50,029 nucleotides of DNA from Burkholderiales bacterium (lineage in GTDB: Bacteria > Pseudomonadota > Gammaproteobacteria > Burkholderiales > Burkholderiaceae_C): the NCBI GenBank assembly GCA_011391155.1, contig JAABRA010000414.1, positions 1 to 50,029 on the forward strand, in the 5' to 3' direction. Below are positions 35,263-47,988 of the stretch, in pieces (positions within the stretch are counted from its first letter, which is position 1; each line of letters starts with the position of its first letter). Position numbers and translations under genes: made by a program. The notes beneath the pieces were generated by a model, which saw only the letters and a list, made by a program, of their open reading frames with translations, made no database searches and had not been told where the DNA came from.

Positions 35263-35300
35263 GATAGCTGACTATGACCTGTTCACGCTGGGTAGGTGGC
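35263..35300 (-). repeat. Interspersed repeat, copy C
   Basis: On the + strand it begins GATAGCTGACTATGACC and continues CACGCTGGGTAGGTGGC, then a run of A. It lies between the methyltransferase stop and the truncated transposase copy. It faces copy D across that copy as an inverted pair. Confidence 0.75.
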
Positions 35301-35377
35301 AAAAAAGCCTGGAATTTGCGTTTTCGAGGCCTTTGGCGGCCCGCTGATACGCCGTGATGAGTCCACATTTGATTATT

Positions 35378-35625
35378 AATCGGGGTCAGATCCCCATTAT
35401 CATGATGCAAAACCAACCCTTGCATCCTCCTCATGGCCCGTCTTCCTCGCCTCACGCTCCCCGGCTCCCCGCACCACGTCATCCAGCGCGGCAACAACCG
35501 GCAGGCGATTTTCGCGTCTGCCGCGGACTACCAGACGCTGCTCGACCTGCTGCGGGACAACGCGCAGAAGTAAGGCGTGGCGATTCACGCCTGAGTCCTG
35601 TGGTGGTCAGAGTCCCAATTATTTG
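35378..35625 (+). pseudogene. Internally deleted RAYT transposase element
   Basis: A shortened relative of the intact RAYT element at 37693-38573. The left end (35378-35400, containing GGGGTCAGATCCCC) and the first 46 codons from the ATG at 35433 closely follow the intact copy. A TAA at 35571 then breaks the frame, and a TGA follows about ten codons later. Beyond about 35600 the sequence jumps to a right-end-like segment (GGTCAGAGTCCCAATTATT, 35605-35623). This is the structure expected of a non-autonomous deletion derivative that keeps both ends. Confidence 0.8.
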
Positions 35626-35635
35626 AGCTTTTTTT

Positions 35636-35671
35636 GCCCCATCCCAGCGTGAAATGGTCATTGTTTGCTAC
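35636..35671 (+). repeat. Interspersed repeat, copy D
   Basis: A run of T followed by GCCCCATCCCAGCGTGAAA, TGGTCATTG and TTTGCTAC. It is inverted relative to copy C and flanks the deleted transposase copy on its right. Confidence 0.7.
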
Positions 35672-35696
35672 GAATGTTGATGCTTTTCAGCAACGT

Positions 35697-35969
35697 CTAT
35701 TTGCCAAAAAGGTCTGCGTGCGTGCCGGTCCGCTCGAAGTGAACGGTTTCGCTGTCCAAACGATAGATCAGCAGCCAGTCGGGTTCGATATGAAGATCGC
35801 GCCGTGGTTTCCAGTCACCTTTCAACGGGTGGTCACCCAGTTCGCGTGGAAGGGGTTGGTCAGCCAGCAGCAGGCTGATGATGTCGCGCAGCTTGCCCAT
35901 GTCCTTGCCACGTTTTTGCGCCAGCCGCACGTCGCGTTTGAACTGGCCGGTGTAGCTTGGCAAGCGCAT
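35697..35969 (-). CDS. YafQ-type mRNA-interferase toxin
   Basis: A 90-residue toxin of the RelE superfamily, YafQ branch, which cleaves mRNA on the ribosome. The pattern is typical: an N-terminal YTGQFKRDVRLAQKRGKD, the central LPRELGDHPLKGDW and HIEPDWLLIYR, and a C-terminal RTGTHADLF in which the His is a catalytic residue in YafQ. Its ATG overlaps the stop of the antitoxin gene (ATGA on the minus strand, 35966-35972 region). Antitoxin first, toxin second is the normal order. Confidence 0.92.
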   Translation of the reverse strand: MRLPSYTGQFKRDVRLAQKRGKDMGKLRDIISLLLADQPLPRELGDHPLKGDWKPRRDLHIEPDWLLIYRLDSETVHFERTGTHADLFGK

Positions 35970-36211
35970 CAGATACCCAGTTGCTTGAACAGGTCTGCCG
36001 CGCTGGAGGCATGAAACACGTCTTCGCCTTTGTCACTCCTGCGCAGCGTGTCGGCGGTCAGCGCGTTGGGCGTTTCGCTGTCGGCGATGTACAGGCGCAT
36101 CAGGTCGCGAATGATCTGGGCGGCCGGGCGATGACGGCCGTTTGCCGCAGCCATGAACCGGTCGCGCAACTCCGGTTCCATCTTGATCGACATTTGCACT
36201 TCTTTGGTCAT
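35969..36211 (-). CDS. RelB/DinJ-family antitoxin
   Basis: An 80-residue antitoxin. The N-terminal ribbon-helix-helix segment (VQMSIKMEPELRDRFMAAA) binds the operator and the C-terminal half (FHASSAADLFKQLGI) should wrap the YafQ-type toxin. The pair is expected to repress its own promoter in the roughly 130 bp upstream. I did not find a clear palindromic operator there. Confidence 0.88.
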   Translation of the reverse strand: MTKEVQMSIKMEPELRDRFMAAANGRHRPAAQIIRDLMRLYIADSETPNALTADTLRRSDKGEDVFHASSAADLFKQLGI

Positions 36212-36340
36212 GGCGGACGGCTGGTATGAGTGGTGAGGATTTTGATTTTATGGGTATTCGTTGGATGTTCAAAAGGTATCTAGATTGATGCGTCTTCTTT
36301 GGGCTGGAGGGGCTTTGATCGGTGTCCGCATTTCCCACAT

Positions 36341-36453
36341 AACCCGTCTTCCCCGCCTTACGCTCCCCGGCTACCCGCAACACGTCATCCAGCGCCGCAC
36401 CAACCGACAGGCGATATTTGCGTCCGCCGCGGACTACCAGGCGCTGCTCGACC
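36341..36453 (+). pseudogene. RAYT transposase 5' fragment
   Basis: A 113-bp remnant matching the first 38 or so codons of the intact RAYT gene: PRLTLPGYPQHVIQR, TNRQAIFAS and ADYQALLD are recognisable. The ATG is lost and the GN of the RGNN motif is changed to RT. The match stops at the CTGCTCGACC segment. It sits between the antitoxin gene and the Fic gene, so the upstream region of fic contains transposase debris. Confidence 0.8.
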
Positions 36454-36583
36454 GGCGGCTTCTGGCTGGGCACGTACCGATAGGACATCCGATGACACCC
36501 AATTCTGCTGCTTCGTTGCCGCAGAAGGTTTGCGGTTGTTGAGTCGTTGTTAATTGGGTTTTATTGGGTGTAATATGGGGTGT

Positions 36584-37633
36584 ATGTTTCAAATCGAAAC
36601 CCTGCAGATCACCCCGGAAATCCTGCGGCTGATCGCACGGATCGACGAGTTCAAGGGTGCCTGGCGCGCCTTGGGCACGCTTGCACCTGAGCGTCTGTCG
36701 GCCCTGCGCCGAGTCGCCACCATCGAGAGCATCGGCTCCTCCACCCGCATCGAAGGCAGCAAGCTGACAGACCGGGAGGTGGAAAAACTGCTCTCCAACC
36801 TCGCCATCCAGTCCTTCGACACGCGCGACGAACAGGAAGTCGCCGGTTATGCCGAACTCATGGACCTGGTGTTCAGCGCCTGGCGCGACATTCCGTTCAA
36901 TGAGAATCACCTCAAGCAACTGCACCAGATCCTGTTGCGCCACAGCGAGAAAGACGCGCGGCACCGGGGGCAGTACAAAATCGGCTCGAACAGCGTCGCG
37001 GCTTTTGATGAGAACGGCCAGCAGATTGGCATCGTTTTCGAGACGGCAAGCCCATTTGACACGCCTCGCCTGATGACTGAACTGGTGGCCTGGGTGAATG
37101 ACGAGCGCGAGAAGGCGCAACTGCACCCCTTGCTGATCATCGCCATTTTCGTGGTGGTCTTTCTGGAAATTCATCCGTTTCAGGATGGCAACGGCCGACT
37201 CAGCCGGGTGCTGACCACCCTGCTTCTGATGCAGGCGGGCTATGCCTACGTGCCGTACAGCTCGCTGGAAAGCGTGATCGAGCTGAACAAGGAAGCCTAC
37301 TATCTGGCCTTGCGCCAGACGCAGGGCACGATCCGGACCGACGCGCCCGATTGGCAGGCGTGGCTGGTGTTCTTCCTGCGCTCGCTGGCCGAGCAGGTCA
37401 GGCGACTTGAGAAGAAGGTCGAACGCGAGAAGATCGTGCTGGCTGCCTTGCCGGATCTGTCATTGCAGATCGTCGAATTTGCCCGTGAGCACGGTCGCAT
37501 CACGATGGGCGATGCCATCAAGCTGACTGATGCGAGTCGCAACACATTGAAAGTGCACTTCCGGAATCTGGTCGCACGCGGCCATCTGAATCAGCAAGGC
37601 AGTGGGCGCGGCGTCTGGTATGAAATACGGTGA
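36584..37633 (+). CDS. Fic family protein (class II, N-terminal inhibitory helix)
   Basis: A 349-residue enzyme that probably transfers AMP, or another nucleotide-derived group, from ATP to a hydroxyl side chain of a target protein. The Fic core motif HPFQDGNGR is complete at residues 197-205 with catalytic His197. The inhibitory motif S-x3-E-G is present as STRIEG at 53-58, with Glu57 placed to block ATP, which defines class II. A C-terminal winged-helix domain (ITMGDAIKLTDASRNTLKVHF) ends in a wing with GSGRGVWYEI. Starts at 36575 (ATG) and 36554 (TTG) are also in frame. It is autonomous, with no separate antitoxin beside it. No target is apparent. Confidence 0.9.
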   Translation: MFQIETLQITPEILRLIARIDEFKGAWRALGTLAPERLSALRRVATIESIGSSTRIEGSKLTDREVEKLLSNLAIQSFDTRDEQEVAGYAELMDLVFSAWRDIPFNENHLKQLHQILLRHSEKDARHRGQYKIGSNSVAAFDENGQQIGIVFETASPFDTPRLMTELVAWVNDEREKAQLHPLLIIAIFVVVFLEIHPFQDGNGRLSRVLTTLLLMQAGYAYVPYSSLESVIELNKEAYYLALRQTQGTIRTDAPDWQAWLVFFLRSLAEQVRRLEKKVEREKIVLAALPDLSLQIVEFAREHGRITMGDAIKLTDASRNTLKVHFRNLVARGHLNQQGSGRGVWYEIR

Positions 37634-37672
37634 CCTTGACGCCGGGTAATCAGGTTCCGACAGATCCGGGTC

Positions 37673-37700
37673 TAAATCGGTAAATCGGGGTAAATCGGGG
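37673..37700 (+). repeat. Short tandem repeat of TAAATCGGGG
   Basis: Three direct copies of TAAATCGG(GG) at 37673, 37681 and 37691, the first lacking the last two G. The last copy runs into the left end of the RAYT element. The deleted copy at 35378 has only one such unit. Confidence 0.85.
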
Positions 37701-37747
37701 TCAGATCCCCATTATCATGATGCAAAACCACCCCTTGCATCCCCCTC

Positions 37748-38455
37748 ATGGCCCGCCTTCCCCGCCTCACACTCCCCGGCTACCCGCACCACGTCATCCA
37801 GCGCGGCAACAACCGGCAGGCGATTTTCGCGTCCACCGCGGACTATCAGGTGTTGCTCGACCTGCTGCGTGACAACGCGCAGAAATTCAGCGTCGCGATT
37901 CACGCCTATGTGCTGATGAGCAACCACTTTCACCTGCTGGCCACGCCGACGACCGACGACGGGCTGCCGCTGATGATGCAGGCGGTGGGGCGCAGTTATG
38001 TGCGCAGCTTCAACAACGCCCAGGGCCGCACGGGCACGCTGTGGGAGGGGCGCTACCGCTCCACGCTGATCCAGTCCGAGCGCTACCTGCTGGCCTGCAT
38101 GGCCTACATTGACCTGAATCCGGTGCGCGCCGGGCTGGTGGGGCAGGCGGCCGACTACCCGTGGTCCAGCCACGGGCACTACATCGGGCGCAGGGTCGAC
38201 AAGCTGGTGACGCCGCATCCGCTGTTCTGGGAACTGGGCAACACGCCGTTTGCCCGGGAGGCGGCATACGCCGAATTGGTGCATGCCGGCATCACGCTGG
38301 CGCAGCAGACCGCGCTGACGCGATCGGCGCTGAGCGGCTGGGCGCTCGGCGAGCCGGATTTTGTGGCAGATCTGCAGAAGCGCACGGCCCGTCGGGTCAG
38401 CCCGGCGCTGGCGGGGCGGCCGGTGTCTATAGCGCCCTCTGCAGCGAAAAAATGA
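37748..38455 (+). CDS. REP-associated tyrosine transposase (RAYT, Y1/HUH family)
   Basis: A 235-residue transposase of the IS200-like REP-associated group. The N-terminal PRLTLPGYPHHVIQRGNN is characteristic. The metal-binding H-x-H is His60-Phe-His62 in MSNHFHLLA. Tyr120 in AYIDLNPVRAG is the likely nucleophile region, and the GTLWEGRYRST loop is also conserved in the family. The gene looks intact, unlike the two partial relatives upstream. Proteins of this group bind and cut REP-type hairpins in single-stranded DNA. Confidence 0.92.
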   Translation: MARLPRLTLPGYPHHVIQRGNNRQAIFASTADYQVLLDLLRDNAQKFSVAIHAYVLMSNHFHLLATPTTDDGLPLMMQAVGRSYVRSFNNAQGRTGTLWEGRYRSTLIQSERYLLACMAYIDLNPVRAGLVGQAADYPWSSHGHYIGRRVDKLVTPHPLFWELGNTPFAREAAYAELVHAGITLAQQTALTRSALSGWALGEPDFVADLQKRTARRVSPALAGRPVSIAPSAAKK

Positions 38456-38464
38456 GTCAAATTG

Positions 38465-38500
38465 GCGCGATCCCAGCGTGAATGGGTCAGTATTCGCTCT
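38465..38500 (+). repeat. Interspersed repeat, copy E
   Basis: Contains GCGCGATCCCAGCGTGAATG, GGTCAG and a diverged end TATTCGCTCT. It lies 10 bp after the RAYT stop codon, inside the right part of the element, in the same orientation as copy D. Confidence 0.7.
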
Positions 38501-38577
38501 TGTTTTTGATGTGTCCCCGAATAACCATCGATCTGCAAAATGAAGCAATAATTGGAATCTGACCCCAATTATTTTGC

Positions 38578-38606
38578 TTGGCATTGTTGTTGCAGTGCAG
38601 TATGCT
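38578..38606 (+). promoter_or_regulatory. Probable sigma-70 promoter for gltBD
   Basis: TTGGCA (38578-38583), a 17-base spacer and TATGCT (38601-38606) give a -35 with five of six and a -10 with four of six consensus bases. Transcription would begin near 38613, about 24 bases before the gltB ATG. The -35 box starts only five bases after the right end of the RAYT element. Confidence 0.65.
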
Positions 38607-38636
38607 TCCTCTCCCTGTGAAATTTAGGAGTGCGCC

Positions 38637-43370
<4,734 letters not shown>

Positions 43371-43403
43371 GAAGCACTGAGCGAAGCACAAAGGTAGCGA
43401 ATC

Positions 43404-44870
43404 ATGGGAAAAGTCACGGGCTTCATGGAATACGGGCGCATCGAAGAGGGCTACAAGCCCGTCGCAGAGCGCCTGAAGAACTACGCGGAATTCGTCGTCG
43501 GCCTCGATGACGGCAAGGCGAAGGTGCAGGCGGCGCGCTGCATGGACTGCGGCACGCCGTTCTGCAACAGCGGCTGCCCGGTCAACAACATCATTCCGGA
43601 CTTCAACGATCTGGTGTACCGCGGTGACTGGAAGAACGCGTTCACGGTGCTCGATTCGACCAACAACTTCCCCGAATTCACCGGCCGCATCTGCCCCGCG
43701 CCCTGCGAGGCGGCCTGCGTGCTCAACGTGAACGACGACGCGGTGGGCATCAAGTCGATCGAGCACGCCATCATCGACCGTGCCTGGGCCGAGGGCTGGG
43801 TGGTGCCGCGTCCGGCGAAACACAAGACCGGCAAGAAGATCGCCGTGGTGGGCTCCGGCCCGGCCGGCATGGCCGCGGCGCAGCAACTGGCCCGCGCGGG
43901 TCATGACGTGACGCTGTTCGAGAAGAACGACCGCGTCGGCGGCCTGCTGCGCTACGGCATTCCCGACTTCAAGATGGAGAAGTCGCATATCGACCGCCGC
44001 GTCGCGCAGATGCAGGCCGAAGGCGTGACTTTCCGCACCGGCGTGATGATCGGCACGCTGCCCGAAGGCAGCAAAGTCACCAACTGGGCCAAAGAAACCA
44101 TCAGCCCCGAGCAGTTGCGCAAGGACTTCGACACGGTGCTGCTGACCGGCGGCTCCGAGCAGTCGCGCGACCTGGCCGTGCCGGGCCGTGACCTCGCCGG
44201 CATCCATTTCGCGATGGAATTCCTGCCGCAGCAGAACAAGGTCAACGCGGGCGACAAGCTCAAGGGCCAGCTGCGTGCGGACGGTAAGCACGTCATCGTG
44301 ATCGGCGGCGGCGACACCGGCTCGGACTGCGTGGGCACCAGCAACCGCCACGGCGCGGTCAGCGTGACCCAGTTCGAGGTGATGCCGCAACCGCCCGTGG
44401 AAGAAAACCGCCCCATGACCTGGCCTTACTGGCCGCTCAAGCTGCGCACCAGTTCCAGTCATGAGGAGGGTTGCGAGCGCGAGTTCGCCATTTCCACCAA
44501 GGAATTCATCGGTGACAAGGGCAAGGTCACGGGGCTGAAAACGGTTCACATCGAGTTCAAGGACGGCAAGATGGTCGAAATTACCGGCACCGAGAAGACC
44601 TACCCAGCCGACCTCGTGCTGCTGGCCATGGGCTTCGTGAACCCGGTGGCGTCCATCCTGGACGGTTTCGGGGTCGAAAAGGACACCCGTGGCAACGCAA
44701 AGGCGACGACCGACTTCATCGATGGCTACGCCACGAACGTGCCCAAGGTGTTCGCGGCGGGCGACATGCGCCGCGGCCAGTCGCTGGTGGTGTGGGCGAT
44801 CCGCGAAGGGCGCCAGGCCGCCCGCTCGGTGGACGAATTCCTGATGGGCGCCAGCGACCTGCCGCGCTGA
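43404..44870 (+). CDS. gltD: Glutamate synthase, small subunit
   Basis: A 488-residue flavoprotein that passes electrons from NADPH to GltB. The N-terminal cysteine-rich region ([18 protein letters not shown], then [12 protein letters not shown]) binds 4Fe-4S clusters. The FAD-binding Rossmann motif is [13 protein letters not shown] near residue 150, and the NADPH site is [12 protein letters not shown] near 300. The end [23 protein letters not shown] is the standard C-terminal FAD contact. It starts 33 bp after gltB with an AAAGG box, so the two are one operon. Confidence 0.97.
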   Translation: MGKVTGFMEYGRIEEGYKPVAERLKNYAEFVVGLDDGKAKVQAARCMDCGTPFCNSGCPVNNIIPDFNDLVYRGDWKNAFTVLDSTNNFPEFTGRICPAPCEAACVLNVNDDAVGIKSIEHAIIDRAWAEGWVVPRPAKHKTGKKIAVVGSGPAGMAAAQQLARAGHDVTLFEKNDRVGGLLRYGIPDFKMEKSHIDRRVAQMQAEGVTFRTGVMIGTLPEGSKVTNWAKETISPEQLRKDFDTVLLTGGSEQSRDLAVPGRDLAGIHFAMEFLPQQNKVNAGDKLKGQLRADGKHVIVIGGGDTGSDCVGTSNRHGAVSVTQFEVMPQPPVEENRPMTWPYWPLKLRTSSSHEEGCEREFAISTKEFIGDKGKVTGLKTVHIEFKDGKMVEITGTEKTYPADLVLLAMGFVNPVASILDGFGVEKDTRGNAKATTDFIDGYATNVPKVFAAGDMRRGQSLVVWAIREGRQAARSVDEFLMGASDLPR

Positions 44871-44915
44871 TCCCTTCAAACGGGGGGCATCAGGGTTTAC
44901 CTGAATCCTTTATCA

Positions 44916-44947
44916 TGCAAAAAGCCGGGCACCGTCCGGCTTTTGCA
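44916..44947 (+). terminator. Hairpin between gltD and mlaF, three bases before the mlaF start
   Basis: TGCAAAA-A-GCCGG (44916-44928) pairs with CCGGC-TTTTGCA (44936-44947) across a 7-base loop, with one unpaired A. The T-run on each strand is inside the stem. It could end gltBD transcription, but its base is only three bases from the mlaF ATG, so it would also cover the mlaF ribosome binding region. Confidence 0.65.
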
Positions 44948-44950
44948 TTC

Positions 44951-45787
44951 ATGAACCCCCTCAAAACCGACGCCCTTGTTGAACTGCGGAACCTGACCTT
45001 CGGGTACGGGGAGCGGGTGGTTCTGGACGACATTTCGCTCACCATTGCGCGCGGCAAGGTGACGGCGGTCATGGGTGCCTCTGGCGGCGGCAAGACCACG
45101 ATACTGCGCCTGATCGGGGGCCAGTGGAAAGCGCAGCAGGGGCAGCTTTTGTTGCAGCGGAAGACTGGGGGCGAATCCGCGCAGGACATCGGCACCATGG
45201 ACCGGCACGAGCTGATCCTGGCGCGCCGGCGCATGGGCATGCTGTTCCAGTTTGGCGCCCTGTTCACCGATCTCAGCGTGTTCGACAACGTGGCCTTCCC
45301 CCTGCGTGAACACACCGACCTGCCGCAGGCCCTGATCCGCGACGTGGTGCTGCTCAAGCTCAATGCGGTGGGCCTGCGCGGCGCGCGCGACCTGATGCCC
45401 TCGCAGGTGTCTGGCGGCATGGCGCGGCGCGTGGCCCTGGCCCGGGCGATAGCGCTGGACCCGGAACTGGTCATGTACGACGAGCCCTTTGCCGGGCTGG
45501 ACCCGATCTCGCTGGGCACGGCGGCCCGCCTGATTCGCCAGTTGAACGACGCCATGGGCCTGACCAGCATCGTCGTGTCGCACGACCTGGATGAAACCTT
45601 CCAGATTGCCGATCAGGTCATCGTGCTGGCCAACGGCAAGGTCGCAGCCCAAGGCACGCCCGATGAAGTGCGCAACAGCACAGACCCGCTGGTGCACCAG
45701 TTTGTCAGCGGCCAGAGCGACGGCCCGGTGCAGTTTCACTACCCCGCGCCGGCGGTCGGGCTGGACTTCGGGGCAACCGCACCATGA
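44951..45787 (+). CDS. mlaF: Phospholipid ABC transporter ATP-binding protein MlaF
   Basis: A 278-residue ATPase of the Mla system that moves phospholipids between the inner membrane and the periplasmic carrier MlaC. Walker A is GASGGGKT at 42-49. The signature VSGGMARR, Walker B with YDEPFAGLD and the switch histidine in VVSHDLDE are all present. The C-terminal extension (after about residue 245) matches the MlaB-contacting tail of this family. The ATG at 44951 follows a hairpin; an in-frame ATG at 44915 would add 12 residues coded by that hairpin and is considered less likely. It overlaps mlaE by ATGA. Confidence 0.94.
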   Translation: MNPLKTDALVELRNLTFGYGERVVLDDISLTIARGKVTAVMGASGGGKTTILRLIGGQWKAQQGQLLLQRKTGGESAQDIGTMDRHELILARRRMGMLFQFGALFTDLSVFDNVAFPLREHTDLPQALIRDVVLLKLNAVGLRGARDLMPSQVSGGMARRVALARAIALDPELVMYDEPFAGLDPISLGTAARLIRQLNDAMGLTSIVVSHDLDETFQIADQVIVLANGKVAAQGTPDEVRNSTDPLVHQFVSGQSDGPVQFHYPAPAVGLDFGATAP

Positions 45788-46566
45788 GCTGGTTCAAACC
45801 CGCCGACGTCGGTTTTGCCACCCGCCAGACGCTGGCGGAGTGGGGCCATGGCGCCAGGCTGCTCTTGCGCCTGGTCCTGTTGTTCGGTGCCAGCGTCAAG
45901 CGCTTCGGGCTGGTGCGCGACCAGATTTTTTTCCTCGGCAACTATTCGCTGGCCATCATCTCGGTGTCCGGCCTGTTTGTCGGTTTTGTGCTGGGGCTGC
46001 AGGGCTACTACACGCTGCAGCGCTACGGCTCGTCCGAGGCGGTGGGGTTGCTGGTGGCGCTGAGCCTGGTGCGTGAGCTCGGCCCGGTCATCACCGCGCT
46101 GCTGTTTGCCGGCCGGGCCGGGACCTCGCTCACGGCCGAGATCGGCCTGATGAAAGCGGGCGAACAGCTCAGCGCCATGGAAATGATGGCGGTGGACCCG
46201 GTGCAGCGCATCCTGGCGCCGCGTTTCTGGGGCGGCGTGATCGCCATGCCCCTGCTGGCCGCCGTGTTCAGCGCGGTCGGCATCCTGGGCGGCTATGGGG
46301 TGACGGTGCTGTTGATCGGCATCGACTCCGGCGCCTTCTGGAGCCAGATGCAGGGCGGCGTCGATGTGTGGAGCGACATCGGCAACGGCGTGATCAAGAG
46401 TGTTGTGTTCGGCGTCGCGGTGACCTTCATCGCCCTGTTGCAGGGCTACGAGGCGCAGGCCACGCCGGAAGGCGTGTCACGGGCAACCACGCGCACCGTG
46501 GTGGTGTCGTCGCTGTCGGTTCTGGGTCTGGACTTTGTCCTGACCGTCATGATGTTCAGTATTTAG
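45784..46566 (+). CDS. mlaE: Phospholipid ABC transporter permease MlaE
   Basis: A 260-residue integral membrane permease with about five to six helices. Family-specific motifs include IISVSGLFVGFVLGLQGYY, VRELGPVITALLFAGRAGTSLTAEIG, and MEMMAVDPVQRILAPRFWGG, the coupling-helix region that contacts MlaF. It sits between the ATPase and substrate-binding genes, overlapping mlaF by four bases. Confidence 0.95.
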   Translation: MSWFKPADVGFATRQTLAEWGHGARLLLRLVLLFGASVKRFGLVRDQIFFLGNYSLAIISVSGLFVGFVLGLQGYYTLQRYGSSEAVGLLVALSLVRELGPVITALLFAGRAGTSLTAEIGLMKAGEQLSAMEMMAVDPVQRILAPRFWGGVIAMPLLAAVFSAVGILGGYGVTVLLIGIDSGAFWSQMQGGVDVWSDIGNGVIKSVVFGVAVTFIALLQGYEAQATPEGVSRATTRTVVVSSLSVLGLDFVLTVMMFSI

Positions 46567-46575
46567 GAGAGTGCC

Positions 46576-47076
46576 ATGCAGCGTTCCCGGAATGATGTGT
46601 GGGTGGGATTGTTCGTCATGGTGGGCCTGGTGGCGATCCTGTTCCTGGCGCTCAAGTCGGCGAACCTGCTGAACCTGAGCTTTCAGTCGGATTACAAGGT
46701 GACGGCCAAATTCGACAACATTGGCGGCCTGAAGCCCAAGGCGGCGGTTAAGAGTGCCGGCGTCGTGGTCGGCCGCGTCGAATCCATCACCTTTGACGAC
46801 AAGACGTTTCAGGCCCGCGTGACGCTGGCGCTGGAGAGCCGCTATGCCTTTCCGAAAGACAGCTCGCTGAAGGTGCTGACCAGCGGCCTTCTGGGCGAAC
46901 AATATATCGGCATCGAGGCGGGCGCCGACGAAAAAGTGCTGGCGGCAGGCGACAGCCTGGGCTCGACGCAGTCGGCCATCGTGCTGGAAAACCTGATTGG
47001 CCAGTTTCTGTTCAATAAGGCCGCCGAGGCGGGCACGGCGCCATCGGCGGCGCCCTCGACGGGGAAGAAGAAGTGA
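46576..47076 (+). CDS. mlaD: MlaD, MCE-domain lipid-binding subunit
   Basis: A 166-residue protein anchored by one N-terminal helix (residues 10-30) with a periplasmic MCE domain (about 38-118: YKVTAKFDNIGGLKPKAAVK, GVVVGRVESI). A hexameric ring of MlaD forms the channel above MlaE. GLLGEQYIGIEAG near 103-116 and the following hydrophobic ENLIGQFLF helix form the pore-lining end. AGGAG precedes the ATG. The tail is Ala/Ser/Lys-rich. Confidence 0.95.
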   Translation: MQRSRNDVWVGLFVMVGLVAILFLALKSANLLNLSFQSDYKVTAKFDNIGGLKPKAAVKSAGVVVGRVESITFDDKTFQARVTLALESRYAFPKDSSLKVLTSGLLGEQYIGIEAGADEKVLAAGDSLGSTQSAIVLENLIGQFLFNKAAEAGTAPSAAPSTGKKK

Positions 47077-47870
47077 GTGCATCGATGACGGAATCCGGAT
47101 GTCTGGCGCAGCGCATGCGCCGTGGCCTGTGGCTGCTGGTGTGCACGGCCGTGCTGCTGCTGGCGGGTTGCGCGACGACGCCAGGCGCCCATCCTGGAGA
47201 TCCACGCGATCCGTGGGAGCCCTTGAACCGCGACGTCCATGCGTTCAACGAAACCTTCGACCGGGTCGCCTTCAAGCCGGTGGCCGTGGCCTACAAGACC
47301 GTCACGCCCCGGCTGGTGCGCGCCGGCGTCACCAATTTCTTCAACAACCTGGGCGATGCCTGGTCGCTGTTCAACAACGTGCTGCAAGGCAAGCTGCAGG
47401 CGTCGGTCGAGACCTACTTCCGGATGACCGTCAACACCCTCTGGGGGATTGGCGGCGTGTTTGACATCGCCACCGAGATTGGCGTGGAGTCGCATACCGA
47501 GGACTTTGGCCAGACCCTGGGGCTGTGGGGCCTGCCGACCGGCCCCTATCTGGTGCTGCCGTTTTTCGGGCCTTCGAATGTGCGTGATGCCCTGGCCACA
47601 CCGGCCGATACTTTTGGCTACCCGGTGACGCTGGTCAACCCCGTCGCCCTGCGCAACAGCCTGGCCGCCTTGAATGCCGTCGACAAGCGCGCAAACTACC
47701 TGCGGGCCGGCGAGATGCTGGAGGAGTCGGCGCTGGACAAATACGTTTTCAGCCGCGACGTTTTCCTGCAGAAGCGTCGCAACGATATTTACGACGGCTC
47801 GCCGCCGCCGGAGGAAGAGGCTCCGGACGCGTCGGCGGCAGAGCCGCAGGCGCCCGTCGCCCGGCCCTGA
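47073..47870 (+). CDS. mlaA: Outer-membrane lipoprotein MlaA (VacJ)
   Basis: A 265-residue lipoprotein that removes misplaced phospholipid from the outer leaflet. The lipobox LAGC gives Cys33, preceded by an unusually long n-region with a charged RMRRG. The family motifs DPWEPLNRDVHAFNE, VTNFFNNLGDAWSLFNNVLQGK and GVESHTEDFGQTLG with LGLWGLPTGPYLVLPFFGPS are all present. The start is GTG overlapping the mlaD stop (GTGA); an ATG four codons later is also possible. MlaA is outside the operon in E. coli but inside it here. Confidence 0.95.
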   Translation: MSASMTESGCLAQRMRRGLWLLVCTAVLLLAGCATTPGAHPGDPRDPWEPLNRDVHAFNETFDRVAFKPVAVAYKTVTPRLVRAGVTNFFNNLGDAWSLFNNVLQGKLQASVETYFRMTVNTLWGIGGVFDIATEIGVESHTEDFGQTLGLWGLPTGPYLVLPFFGPSNVRDALATPADTFGYPVTLVNPVALRNSLAALNAVDKRANYLRAGEMLEESALDKYVFSRDVFLQKRRNDIYDGSPPPEEEAPDASAAEPQAPVARP

Positions 47871-47988
47871 AGGCCGCAGCCGGGTGATCCTTCCGTTGGG
47901 GCTATCCGCGGGAACCCCATCCCTGGTCTGGACTCCAACCCATAATCAATACTTTCTCCGCCAACCGGGCGGCTCTTTAAGACTTTCC

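Larger units (their letters stand above)
37693..38573 (+). mobile_element. RAYT transposable element with inverted-repeat ends
   Basis: The left end at 37693-37715 (GGGGTCAGATCCCCATTAT core) and the right end at 38547-38573 (CTGACCCCAATTATT core) are imperfect inverted repeats of each other, differing at about three of 23 positions. Each is also self-complementary: the left forms GGGG/CCCC and the right forms AATAATTGG/CCAATTATT around 9 bases. Hairpin ends fit a Y1/HUH single-strand mechanism. The transposase gene lies between. Confidence 0.75.

Noticed and set aside
35401-37747. A CRISPR array or integron in the accessory islet
   Set aside because: The repeats here are transposase copies and dispersed elements, not regularly spaced direct repeats, and no cas or integrase gene is present.
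47871-47988. Possible terminator between mlaA and mlaC
   Set aside because: Only a weak TGGGG/CCCCA pairing with no T-tract; the mla genes on both sides most likely form one operon.
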